A DNA stretch of 27,258 nucleotides from Saccoglossus kowalevskii (taxonomy: Eukaryota; Hemichordata; Enteropneusta; Harrimaniidae), in NCBI RefSeq assembly GCF_000003605.2, contig NW_003152753.1, positions 142,549-169,806 of the forward strand. Reading direction: 5' to 3'. This document shows, one piece after another, positions 8,904-21,300 of this stretch; positions within the stretch are counted from its first letter, which is position 1; each line of letters begins with the position of its first letter. The translations under genes were made by a program, and so were the position numbers. A model generated the notes under the pieces. It had not been told where the DNA came from, did no database searches, and was given only the letters and a program-made list of their open reading frames with translations.

Positions 8904-11900
8904 ATGGTCGGTTTTTCAAAAGATATATTCATCCAGTCACTGGTAGAAGATAAATTCTTATGTCAACTCTGTGAGAAAGTACTGTGTGATCCGATCCAGA
9001 CTTATTGTGGACATAGATACTGTAAAACATGTTTTGAAGACTTGTTAAGGTAAGATAACTGTTGACCAGAAACTAATTGAACTGATTACAACTTTGATTG
9101 ACTTAAACCACCACCACTTACTTGGAACACATTAGCCAAATCAAAAACTCATTGAATGTTATACATCACTGTCACAGCTTTGACAGAGGTATTGATCTAA
9201 TATTTCAGCAGTAGCTTCTCTGAGAGTATTTGACACTAATGTATTTTCAGTTTTGTCACACTTAATACGTTCTGTACGCCCTGGGCATTGTATGTTCGCA
9301 TTCACAACTCTCACTCCGTTTCACTTCCGTATGCTATATGCGGTAATGTGGTATCTGTGAAATATTGTTGTCATTATTCATGAACAATACACACACTAAT
9401 ATAAACATTAATTTGCATATTTTTATAGATACAACGAGAGTGTATACTGTAATGCATGTAAAGCTGAAGGAATAGACGACACTGTGTTGACTTCACAACA
9501 GGTAAATTACATTTTACAATAAATAAAAACTTGCTTCAAATTGTGGCATTGGCACGTAAGGGCTAAATATTATTAACAGTTGTTCTCCTTTAGTAAATGA
9601 TACGACAAAGGTACAAAAATCTCCGATATCCATTCTCATTCATTGATAAACACTCCGACACGTGTACTTATCTGAGTGGCCCCTGTAACACCGCATATCA
9701 TATACCTTGTAATGCCCAACTTCGAAGTGCTTTCATCGTTCAAAACAAAACGCGTCATTCTAAATTACGACGTGTGTTTGGGGTCACGCAGTGTAAAGTT
9801 GTAATTACACCTATATGGTAAATGATGAAATCTTTATGGACTGAATACGGTTTTGCTGCCCTCGGTCGTACGGCTTACGCGCATGACTTCGGGCCGCGAA
9901 AGCCGTATCCAGTCCATAAAGAAAAATATCATCGACATTACAACTGTAATGAAGGCTCGGGGCTCCCCATTCGACGTCTTCAATGTTTGAAAGTAATGTT
10001 GCTTGATATTGAGTATTTTTATTGACATAATCAACATTCCATATACTTACTTATTAATTACTAGATCTACCCCGATAGAGCGATAGTGAGAGAGCTCAAT
10101 TCACAGGACGTACAATGCGTCAATGTCGGCTGTAATTGGACCGGGAATTTCAGAGATTATCATTTGGTAAGTGTGCATGTGCTGATTCTAACGCAAAATA
10201 ATTATACATTAATAATAAATCTAGTGAAAAGTGACCCTTGGTCAATTCGAAATTAAATATTTCAATACGTAATTCCTATTTGCATACATTGTGAGTGTCA
10301 TGTTATTCTTTAATTAAAAAAAACATTTCCACTATCCACACCATTTATGACCGGGTAATTGAGGGTAATTGCAATTTAGAGATTTCAACTCAGTTTTTCT
10401 AAAAAAAAAAAAACTTTCGTATAGTAATTCCTATGTCTATTTTAATTTACAAAGAAAATATAGTAATATATTCACCAGGGATTTGTATTGACAGGAGTGA
10501 AGAAGACCAGGGCTATCAAAGCGTTTGGATCTGTTCAGCTTAGAAAAATTAAGCATGTATACATGTACTCAGTGTAACTATCTTCAATGAAATGCAGTCA
10601 CGTGACTGAAAAAACAACGATATTGCTTCTACGATATCTATATATAATATATTATAATCTATTATTACAGAATCATATTCCGACTTGTGAATATGAAATG
10701 ATACAATGTGTCAATAGAAATGGATGTAATGTATCTATTCAACGTGGACATCTATCATCTCATCTGGAGAAGGATTGTCCAATGAGAATAGTGAAGTGTG
10801 AATACTGCACAGTAGAAGTTTCATTTACCAATATAGAGGTGAGTATTGTAATAACTGAGTTGATATTACCGTGGTTATTATTCGGGTAATACATTGCGAA
10901 AGCAATTCACCAGACCATCCATAGATATCTGGATATATTTCACTGCGTCTTACTCACAGATGATATTTTTAATGTACTCACTTTTCTGTCTTACAGATTC
11001 ATCTACTCGAATGTCCCAAGACTCCGGAGAAATGTAAATTCTGCGGAGAGTTTTTACCACGAGAAATGGTGAGTAATACATGATAATTATTACAAATAAA
11101 CACAGATTCAGCAATTCACGGAGATGATTGATTCCACGTGAATGTTTAGAGGCATGTGATATCAAAGTTGCAACTATTATAAATAATATAAGTTTATACA
11201 AAAAATAATCTTAAGGTTTTCTTAAATTATTCTAGATGGAGCAACATACAGATACGAAAACAGGTGACTGTGTTAGAAAGTTGATAGCATGCCAATTTCA
11301 GGACGTTGGATGTCATGATATGGTGAGTATAGTGACGGGAATGTCTGGGAATATATTTGTATGTCTTAGATGATTGTATGTGTATGTTAGTATGAATAAT
11401 ATATAAACAATATGGGAATTATCAAGAGCCCCAAGTCATTTAACGTAAAAATTGGTTTTCATTGAAGGTTGAGAAATCCAAGACGGCGGAGCATAATACC
11501 AGGTCTATGGGTGAGCATTTATTGATGATATTACAGTTCATAATATCTCTTATGGCAATGGTACGGAGTATGCGAGATAAAATTGATGAAGTTGAAAACG
11601 TGAGAACAAGAATTAACGAACATGAAAATCAAATAAAACAACTAGAAAAGAATGAGAAAACACTGCACCATAAGATGACTGAAATGGTTTCAGCCGCACA
11701 AAATGAAAAACGTAATGGGATAATTACTGGAGAAAACAAAGATCTTGTAGAAAAATACGAACAGTCAACACGAGCATTGGATAACTCTATGACGGTTGCC
11801 AACAAAAAGCTCGCTACCTGTGAGGGCGTGGTCGCAGTGCTCAACAATCAGGTGGAAAAAACAGACGAAACTGTAACTTTGTTGTCATTACAACAGAAGA

Positions 11901-12729
11901 AGTATACTGAGATGATAGAGGCATTAGAAAGAAAAGTGAAAGCACAAGATAGAATTATCGCTTTAAAAGATGTTGCTATTGCTGAACAAGATTTGAGAAT
12001 ACAAAGTCTGGAAATGGCGTCCTATGATGGTGTGTTGGTTTGGAAGATAACAGACTTCGCCCGTAAACGACAAGACGCCATCAGTGGAAGAACCACCTCT
12101 ATCTACTCACCTTGTTTTTATAGTAGTCGCCATGGATACAAGATGTGTGCTCGGATATATATCAATGGTGATGGAATGGGGAAGGGTAACCACGTATCTT
12201 TGTTCTTTGTGATCATGAAGGGAGAGTCTGACGCCCTCTTGCGATGGCCATTCCGTCAGAAGGTCACGATGATGTGGTTAGATCAGAACAACAGAAATCA
12301 CGTGATCGATGCATTTCGACCTGACCCTACTTCAAGTTCATTTCAACGTCCCAAACACGACATGAACATTGCCAGTGGATGTCCTCTATTTATGCCTCTA
12401 TCAGATTTGGACAGTCCACTTCATCATTACGTCAAAGATGACACAGCATTTATCAAAATATTTGTTGANNNNNNNNNNNNNNNNNNNNNNNNNNNNNNNN
12501 NNNNNNNNNNNNNNNNNNNNNNNNNNNNNNNNNNNNNNNNNNNNNNNNNNNNNNNNNNNNNNNNNNNNNNNNNNNNNNNNNNNNNNNNNNNNNNNNNNNN
12601 NNNNNNNNNNNNNNNNNNNNNNNNNNNNNNNNNNNNNNNNNNNNNNNNNNNNNNNNNNNNNNNNNNNNNNNNNNNNNNNNNNNNNNNNNNNNNNNNNNNN
12701 NNNNNNNNNNCACTAGTGATTTATCTTAA
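8904..12729 (+). CDS. TRAF-family protein, gene A (RING, TRAF zinc fingers, coiled coil, MATH)
   Basis: Seven coding exons: 8904-9049, 9429-9501, 10065-10166, 10671-10838, 10997-11068, 11236-11322 and 11468-12729, the last interrupted by Ns at 12469-12710. All introns are GT-AG; intron 1 is phase 2 and the rest phase 0. With a zero-length gap the product is about 555 residues, a normal TRAF size. The C3HC4 RING spans 20-59 (C20, C23, C35, H37, C40, C43, C56, C59). Five zinc-finger units follow: C91/C96/H109/C113, C120/C126/H138/C143, C150/C153/H165/C169, C176/C179/H191/C199 and C206/C213/H225. A coiled coil covers about 245-398, then a MATH/TRAF-C domain about 402-550 (Y-D-G-V-L-V-W-K-I start), ending T-S-D-L-S. 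TRAFs are cytoplasmic adaptors and E3 ligases downstream of TNF- and Toll-type receptors. The start is chosen by its match to gene B (exon 1 is 146 nt in both) and good Kozak context (GACATGG). TTGCTTCAG before 8901 may be an acceptor, implying an untranslated upstream exon. Orthology to one numbered TRAF cannot be settled. Confidence 0.92.
9833..9920. repeat. Foldback hairpin in intron 2 of gene A
   Basis: TTTATGGACTGAATACGG at 9833-9850 is inverted as CCGTATCCAGTCCATAAA at 9903-9920 with one mismatch. Imperfect pairing continues inward (GCTGCCC against GGGCCGC). The core is GC-rich relative to the flanks. The pair makes a stem of roughly 28 bases with an inner region that can pair further. 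The corresponding intron in gene B is only 170 bases (18515-18684) and lacks it, so it was inserted after, or lost since, the duplication. A small foldback transposable element is the most likely explanation. Confidence 0.6.
12469..12710. other. Assembly gap (242 Ns), probably of zero true length
   Basis: The bases before the gap end ...ATATTTGTTGA and those after begin CACTAGTGATTTATCTTAA. Gene B reads straight through the same junction (21540-21569) with no intervening base, giving V-D-T-S-D-L-S and stop. Joining the flanks restores the reading frame and exact C-terminus of gene A, whereas 242 bases (not a multiple of three) would shift the frame. Confidence 0.8.
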
Positions 12730-13480
12730 TGTACCTTCATGTTTTTTTTGTTTGTTTTTTTTTTAATTCGCACTAAAGTATCATAACATAATCATTCCAT
12801 CTGGGGAGAGCGATCAACATGATTAACCTTAATAATGTTCACAGATTTTCAATTTCGGCCCAATTTTTGTTGAATGAAATTTTAATTGGCAGCTTGTTTG
12901 GTGTATCGTAAAATCAGTCGATATAAGTTTTCATACCGCATATGAACAGCATTTACCCTACATTACATGGAATTCCTGGCTGATACTATTGCATCGTATG
13001 TCGTGTTCATATAACAAATTGTCAAAGGGGAGTGAAAACAAGAGACAAGAGAGAGCATGAATGATGATCGAAATATGTGGTTAAGGAGAGGAGTGGGAAA
13101 TCATCAAAACATGCCAATGACTAGTAAGTTTAGAACGAAGACGACGTCAACAATTCGTGTTTTCCGCCAGAAATATCAACATACGCGGTGGATACAAGTC
13201 TCTCAATTACCCAGGTCACTAAATAATTGAAAATATCACGGGATTATACAAATATGTATATTTAAGTGTTTTTGTATGATATTTACACTTTTTAATTATT
13301 TATTCCTTTATTTATTTAATTTTCTATTTATCTGTGTGTGTGTGTTTGTTCATGTATTTATTTATTTATTTATTCATTCATTTACAAACTTTCAATATAT
13401 GTATGATATGAGTTTGAAACGATTGTATTTGTTGTAATTAGGTTTATAATTGACTTAATTATTATTATTATTATTATTAC

Positions 13481-13552
<72 letters not shown>

Positions 13553-15333
13553 CATCATGTTGATAACATTGATTATATACTGACGACGAAGAAAATAGGA
13601 AGCAGTTTGATTAAATAATTTGTGATATTAATATTTTACTATTTTCATTACCGAGATTCCATTTATTAGTTATTGACGAATTGTAAAGCCCGTCATCATT
13701 ATATTGGTGTTTTGAATACTTCTGTTATTTTATTATTATATTAAATGTCGAATTATTTCATTCAAACTTATTTCAATTACAAAATTGGCAGTAAATCTTT
13801 TGGATAGTAAGTAACTTTTGAAGGTCTTTCCTGAATTTAATATACACATTGATTGTGTCGTTTGGCGTGGGTTCAAAATGGTGTGTTCTATTAAACGCAT
13901 GTATAAGCCATGGTTGTACATATTCGGACTATTACATATGTCATATAACGCAGTCTATTAAACTACTCTTCACAGTTCTGGTATCAGCATCAACATTTAC
14001 CTCATTGCAAACTTACAATGAATAAATTGATGATTTTTTTTAGTATGTATGAAAATAAACAAATGCCATACTTCAGTGAATACGTGAATCTGTAACAACA
14101 TTTTAATATTCTTACTTTAAGTAACCACATGAATTGTAATGTTGTATTGTTCAAAAGAACATTGGCAGTATGTCAAAACAAACCAATAGTATATACTATG
14201 TATAGTGTCTTGTGTGCTCAATATTGGAAGCAGTGACTAAGAGAGAAATAAAGATATTTGTTTTGTAATTTCTCTTTCTTTTCACTGCTTTATAGGTGTT
14301 TTATATGTTAGTATACGGTATGTGATATTTAAAATATTGGAAATGTATACAGTGCAATGGCAAATTATACAGTGTGCTTTGCCACAGGAAATATATGTGT
14401 AATCTAGTCTTGGTCGAATACAATATATAATTATGTGGTTGGTTGGTTGGAGGATCGGATGGAAAAGAGAAAAACTAAGAATTTCCACGAAGTATGTGTA
14501 ATTCAAAAGAATTGGGGACATTTCCATCAGGCATATGTGAATAAATATTTGCAAAAAACAAATTCCCCATTCCCCAGATTACAAAAGGAAAATCTCATAA
14601 TCAAGGATCAATGTTTTAGTGCGAGTTATTGGATATAAATACCGCCCTCTATTATTAATTAGTAAATTGAATTAACTGACTGCTGTAACTGATATTAACA
14701 AACTTGGCACTGGTCCAATATCAAGGCAGAGGAATGTGCTCATTTCGGAATTCAAATTTTACAAGTTGCTAGTTCGAATAGCGATGATTACTGCTACTAT
14801 TATTTTGATCCGTTCATTCCCTATCTCAATATGACCAGCACATAATATAATGTATTCTTTAAAAATAGCGACATTTAACTTTATTAGTTAGATGTGTGTA
14901 TAAACACCAAATAACGGTACATTCTACTAATTATCATAACTCCATTTACATCTAACAGCTTACGGAATGTCAGCGCAGCCAGCGGCAACCCGGAAATACA
15001 CTGAGTGGGTTAAACGTTGAAGGGAAAACCCTTGTTTCATTTTCTTATTAAAACGCACGCCGTTGGGAAATATAACCATGCTATGGTAATTTCCACTGTC
15101 CCACGGTGGAGTGGATGTATTTGTAGAATATTTGAGTCAATTTATAACATAAATCAAACCCATATCTCAAGAACGTCTGCACATGTTCTTGTGAGTCAGC
15201 TGTTCTGTAGATATGGTTTATGCTGATGTTGCTGGAAACGGAGTATTTTGGTTTATGATGAAACATGTAGCTTTATTTATACCCATACACAATTGCAATC
15301 GGCTCTTAAATACACATTTTATATCTAAGCTGT
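12730..15333. other. AT-rich intergenic spacer between genes A and B
   Basis: It contains T-rich and TTTA-type low-complexity sequence (13290-13380), the ATT microsatellite at 13456-13551 and short open frames without family resemblance. No clear polyadenylation signal for gene A is close to its stop; the nearest AATAAA I noticed are near 14022 and 14246. No gene or RNA is recognised. Confidence 0.5.
13456..13551. repeat. Trinucleotide microsatellite (ATT)n
   Basis: This is a run of ATT units, about 32 copies, broken once by TACT near 13479. It is a simple sequence repeat without coding meaning. Confidence 0.9.
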
Positions 15334-15418
15334 ATTCTCACTGAGTGAGTGTTTGGCGAAGCAGTGGAACATGCATAGCAAATCGAGGTTTGTTCAGTTT
15401 GATTGTAGTATCATATAC
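15334..15418 (+). promoter_or_regulatory. Non-coding segment duplicated upstream of gene B (copy 2)
   Basis: This is the counterpart of 1066-1144. ATTCTCACTGAGTGAG, GAAGCAGTGGAACA and ATCGAGGTT are shared, with a short replacement between the first two blocks. It lies about 2.5 kb upstream of the gene B start, whereas copy 1 lies about 7.8 kb upstream of gene A. It is probably a remnant of the tandem duplication unit, possibly an untranslated exon or promoter; a dispersed repeat cannot be excluded. Confidence 0.4.
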
Positions 15419-17066
15419 TAGTATACGTACTTATTTATGTGGCGTACATTAGGAATTTAAGGCTAGTTAGGGGGTCTGTCATGTGACCAAAAACAGTAGT
15501 CGCAAACTCGAAGGGAGTAACACTAAGCTCTCCCTTACACTGTAGGGTTTCAATTCCAAATAGCGTACTACACGCCCGACTACACAAATTGCACATGGGA
15601 GAACCCCCCCCCCCCCGAGACTCCATGTGAGGCCAATAAGTCAAAATGCAAAATGTTGTTCCGCCGCCCCTGCGTTGTCGAATTTAAATACAATACCACA
15701 ATGGCATCACGCGGCGATCAGTAAGCATGTTTTGCAATTTCAACAAAAAAAGTAAAAATAAAATTAGTTAGCCTTAACTTCGAGGGAACGTGTAGTAAGG
15801 TAAGTTGTATGCGTGCAGTTGGCGAGTATTATACGTTGTCAGACTAAAATACATGCTCTTCAACTACAGTTTGTATAAGTATACAATGTTCCATTATCCG
15901 TATATTATACGACTGCATCCCACCGAAAAAAAACGACGGTTTAAAAGCACTATAATTAATTTCTCTATCACAGTGCATAACATAACGCAAACGTTTCCAG
16001 CTCAGATTTCATACTGTTCGTGTAACTATAAACACAAATATGTCCATAAAGAAACAATTACTTTGTTCGCATTTTTAAACACAATTTAAGCACTGATTTC
16101 ATACTAATATTCATTGAACTATGAATGCGACCTAAGTTCAAGCCTTGCTGCCGACCTGAAGCAACATAATTGAGTGCGATTAACACTGGAACACGTGATA
16201 TGTCTCATGTGACAATGCTGGCAGTAGGTCATAAGTTCGTGACCTTTTCGTCAACCGTCGTGTCAGCTTTTCAGTGTAATAGTTTACGCAGCAATGAGCA
16301 ATGAATGACGTGTATGTGTAGTGATTGCTGATTCGACAATATGTACTAACAATAATTCAATGATTGCCATGAAAAATAAAACTCGGGGGTTTAAAATCAT
16401 TGAATCACACAGACAGACTAGCAGGAACATATGGGTTTTTTCGTCGATTAACGAGAGATTATGTTTTTACATATGATAGTATTCAACGTCATTGCCCGTC
16501 GTGGTTCAATGAAAAGCAAGGTTCAATACACGCAGGGCTTCACAATAAACATACTTTCAAATCATATTTTTATTGGACTATAGAATCAGAGCGTATTCGT
16601 ACACACATATTATTCAAATCATTCACCGTTCTTCATTAAATGAGTCGTACGTGTATGCCTGAGAGGGCGTAAAATCCCAGTTGTTTTTATTGGGCACAAA
16701 ATTGGTAAACATTTGACCCATGTACCAATAGTTAGAGAAATATCTGGAAAATTAATATATTCTTTCTAATATATGTTTAAAGACGTGAAAATATTTTTTC
16801 AACCTAGAGGAATCCCATATTTTATTTTTAAAAAATCTAATATTCGTCGGGATGCTACTCAAACAATAAACAAACCATAACACTGCTATGTGTTTGCATA
16901 ATGTTTGCCCTTGGAACTGAAGAATAGTTAAGATGTGTATTTGATTGTAGATTGTGTCTTGTCATATGTACTTGAACTATGCCTTATTTCCTAAACAGTC
17001 TATAAATACTGTGAATCCCTTGATTTGTGTTTACAGATCGGTGGATCCTAATATGTCACTGGCAGT
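15419..17066. other. Gene-free spacer
   Basis: It contains a run of 14 or so C residues near 15605 and short open frames, for example at 16400-16639, with no recognisable similarity. I see no RNA gene or repeat with defined ends. Confidence 0.5.
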
Positions 17067-17277
17067 AATGTAAAACACATTTGAAATAGCAACATGCCAT
17101 TTTAGCGAATTTGACTCAATACACGAATTAACGAAATCTTAATTTAGCTATAATGCCAACAATCTCATTGCGAGAATATACTTTATTCTAAATTAGCGAC
17201 ATCTTGAATTAGCGAAATTACAGGTTAGCTAAATTAGCTAAAATGACATGCTAGCTCAAATACGTGTTTTACAAGTA
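17067..17277. mobile_element. MITE-like element, copy 2
   Basis: This relative of the element at 433-646 shares the 25-base internal block (17192-17216) and the repeated TTAGCGAA/TTAGCTAAA motifs. The ends are imperfect inverted repeats: TGTAAAACACATTTG on the left and, reverse-complemented, TGTAAAACACGTATTTG on the right. TA occurs just outside both ends. It is more decayed than copy 1 and has no coding capacity. Confidence 0.55.
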
Positions 17278-17857
17278 TACACAAGGTTTTCCCCTAATTT
17301 GCACTATTATGAAAGAAATTATTCTCACAAAAACTGAAAAACATGATTGATATGTTTTACAGTAGTACTGGTCACGTGCCGGAATTAATAATAATATAAT
17401 TAATATAATTAATAATGATAACTGCTACATTGAAATCATACCCATTTGTTGTTATTGTATTTATTACGAGTCATTGAGCACATAAACGGCAAAGAAGATT
17501 CGTCGTCAACGACGCATATTTCTGTGATGCTGCAACCGGTTTTTTCTTGCAATGCTACATTGACGTGAAAAAATCAGTCGAGATTTATGCAGCATAGTGA
17601 CATTAACTAGTAATCACCGAACAGGAGAAATTCAATTAAAAACAGTGTCTGAAAAGAAAAATATAATCCTTAAAATGTGTTACACGCAATACGCAGGCAC
17701 AATTTCTGATTTTTCGAATCTCAACTTGTTCGGAAGCGTACGTTTGTCTCTCCCATGCGCAGTTCTCGCGGGATGTGAAAAATATTCATTAATCATCTTT
17801 ACAATTTCGATGATAGTCCTTGCGTTTTTACCTTACATATTTTTACGCGTACAATAG
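17278..17857. other. Region upstream of gene B
   Basis: It contains AT-rich palindromic sequence around 17390-17420. TACAATAG at 17850-17857 could be a 3' splice site just before the start codon of gene B, which would imply an untranslated exon further upstream. No TATA box or factor-site cluster stands out. Confidence 0.35.
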
Positions 17858-17864
17858 GTATAAA

Positions 17865-18332
17865 ATGGCAGAATTTTCAAAGAGAATATTTATAGATGTG
17901 CCAATAGAAGATAAGTACATATGTCGGTACTGTGATGAGATTCTACATAATCCTTTACAGACACACTGTGGACACAGATACTGTAGACAGTGCTTTGAAG
18001 AATTACTGCGGTATGTATAATTAGCGTATGGTACCATGGTTGACCATTAAGATATCCAGTATACGGTATATCCAGTATACTGTTGTTTTGGGAATGCATT
18101 TTCTATTCTCTACAGCGACGTTAATTGACGAGGTGTGTGTGTTTTCTGATGCAACTGAAATTAATTTCATCCGTGATTTAGCATATATCAACAACACAAC
18201 AAAAGTATGACAACGTTATGAACCCAGAATTAGATCGCGTCCAAAATTCCATAGTTCCTCGCTAGAGGGCGCAATCATTCTGAAAAAATCAACTGAATAA
18301 ATGCAATCGCAGTTGTACATGTCTTGTTTACC

Positions 18333-18371
<39 letters not shown>

Positions 18372-21300
18372 GCATTCAATATTCTCTTTATCAACTTCCC
18401 AATTTCTATTGAAATATTTACCATATAAATGTAATTTGCAGAAATGAAGGAGATGTACTTTGTAGTTCTTGTCGGGAAGAAGGAATAATGGATTCTTTGT
18501 TAAATATTGAACAGGTAAGCCGCACAATGTATCCTTCTTGTGAATGCGTACGTGTACTTGTACTTGTCAAGCTGGTCCAATGTGCCAAATAGTCAACATG
18601 TTGTTACACATTTCAAACATTACCGTGACATCTCTTCACGTTACCTCGATCACAGTACCATACATGGTTCTTCTTATTTAACAGGCATATCCGGATAGAG
18701 CCATAGCAAGGGAACTGAATAAACACAACGTACAGTGCATAAACATAGGATGTGATTGGACGGGCAGTTTCAAGGATTACAAATTGGTAAGCAAAACACC
18801 TAATATAAAGTCAAAACTTTGTTGTTCCTATCTTCGGAATCTACTACGTATTTGATTCAATTTATTTTATCGTATTTTAATTGAAAATGAAATGAATATA
18901 TAATGATATACACCGTATTTGTTACAAGTGATAGGTTTCAGTTTTCTCAGCCACAACAGACGATGTTTCTCTGGAACACTGATAGATCAAAGTAAATAAA
19001 ACGGTTATACAGAATACTATATAACATACTTGCTATACTATTATAGGATCACAATCCGACTTGTGAATATGAAATGATAAAATGTGTCAATAGAAATGGA
19101 TGTAATGTATCAATTCAACGTGGAAATCTATCATCTCATCTGGAGAAGGATTGTCCAATGAGAATAGTAAAGTGTGAACATTGTCAACATGAGACAGCAT
19201 TTATAGATATGGAGGTAAAGTTTAACGAAATTTGTTTTGCGTGAGCATCACGGCCACACCTGACATTGTACGGCGATGGACGTTGATTTATTTACATATA
19301 TCGATGAGATGTGTATCTGTAGTTAGACTACATTCATCTACGATTTTAACAATCATATATATTCTTCATAGATTCATCTTCGTGAATGCGCTGATGTCAC
19401 CAAGGAAACCAACTCATGCAAGGAGAAAACTGTGAGAAAAACGGTAATTCAATGCAGCATTAGATTGTACCTTTCCCGTTTCATACACAGAGGGCGTAAT
19501 GCAAAGTGATTCCTTCTTTTTACCTCGTCCGCCCGTAATTTTCCCGCTAAAATTTGTTGAGATGCAATTAAATGTTGCGCTATTTTTTTATATTCTGTAA
19601 GGGAACGTGAGATTAGCACAGTTCATTTGATATTAACTGAGAAGCATAAATACTATAGTTTATAGTTTTTTTGTTCATGTAAAAGACCATTCGAAATTAA
19701 AAAACGAGAATAGATTTACCTCTGTGAATCTGTACCTACATAACATGCTTCAAACACAGTGCATGTGCATTCTTTTGATGACCCAATTCAAGATGGTCGA
19801 ATTGTGGCCATTTTATTGTGTTTAGATATTATAGCCTCCTAGCCTGACGAGGTCGCATGAGTTGCGCCCTTCCGCGGTTCCCAAACCCAACACAGTGAGC
19901 GCTGATGCCGTTCGGCCGGCGAGGACACTACTCGCGCCTACACACATGTCAGGCTAATGGCCTCCGTCCTTAAAGTGTTATTAATTTGATAACATATTCA
20001 GGTGTCATTTCTCCCTCAATCCGAGCTTCACAGGCATTCTTTCAAGATGTGTTAGACACCATACAGATATTTAGTTTATAAAGGGTTTATTCAAATCATG
20101 ATTTATCTTACATTAGGGTATTATGTTAGATCTTTGGCCGGCAATTTCTACTGTACCTTAGAATTAGTGAATCCCTCTCAAATATCACCGATCTCACCTC
20201 CGGGATTTATACGCAATATATTTTTTTTATTTTTGATGAATGTTATTTTATTGAATTAGTTATTATTATTATGTCAATTTCATCATAAATCACAGTGGAG
20301 TTCACATATTATGGGCAAGGCGATCAATAGTTCCACTATGTTTTGTTTTAGATGACCGACCATACTGAACCAGAATCCTCAATCTGCTCAAAAGACCTGG
20401 TATTCTGTGATTTCAAGGAAATCGGGTGTGAAGATATGGTGAGTATGCTTACATCGGAAGAGAATGGGACATTGACTGACTTTCAAAAGAAACAATTACT
20501 AGTATTCATCGGCGTGAGAGAAACGTTTTGTAGTATGATTTCTGTTTGCCTCTTGCAGATTGAGAAACACAAAATGGCGGAACATAGCACTGTTTCGTTG
20601 GTGGGGCACTTACATATGATGTTACGGTTCATTCTCCCTTTCATATCAATGTTACAAAGTACACAGGACAGCGTAAATACGATAGTTAACATTAACTAAA
20701 CACTTGAAAACCAGGAAAAGAAGATTCTGTGTCTGCAGTCTGATGAGAAGAGAATAGCAGACCGATTGTCTAGATTATCGACTAGAAACGAGAGAGAGAA
20801 TAGCGAAGATGACGCTTTGGTTCGGACGGTAGAGAAACATGATAAATCGATAGTAGGACTGAATAATTGCATTGCGGTTACCAATAAAAAGATTAATACA
20901 TGTGAAGGCATGATTGTGGTATTGAACAACGAAGTGGGAACGATGACTGACAATGTCACTTTGTTGTCAAGACAACAGAAGAAGTATACTGAGATGATAG
21001 AGGCGTTAGAGAAAAAAGTGAAAGCACAAGATAGAATTATCGCTTTAAAAGATGTTGCTATTGCTGAACAAGATTTAAGAATACAAAGTCTAGAAATGGC
21101 GTCCTATGATGGTGTGTTGGTTTGGAAGATAACAGACTTCGCTCCTAAAAGACAAGACGCCATCAGTGGAAGAACCACCTCTATCTACTCACCTTGTTTT
21201 TATAGTAGTCGCCATGGATACAAGATGTGTGCTCGGATATATATCAATGGTGATGGAATGGGGAAGGGTAACCACGTATCTTTGTTCTTCGTGATCATGA

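Noticed and set aside
9822-10037. Overlapping plus and minus open frames of 67 residues in intron 2 of gene A
   Set aside because: They mirror each other because the sequence is a hairpin; they lie inside a well-defined intron.
12369-12766. Open frames running through the N block
   Set aside because: They consist of undetermined residues; the reading frame across the gap is fixed by comparison with gene B instead.
16130-16165. GTTCAAGCC resembling a tRNA B box
   Set aside because: No A box, acceptor stem or cloverleaf could be formed around it.
16400-16639. 79-residue open frame on plus
   Set aside because: No family resemblance, no splice-site pairing and nothing to distinguish it from random AT-rich sequence.
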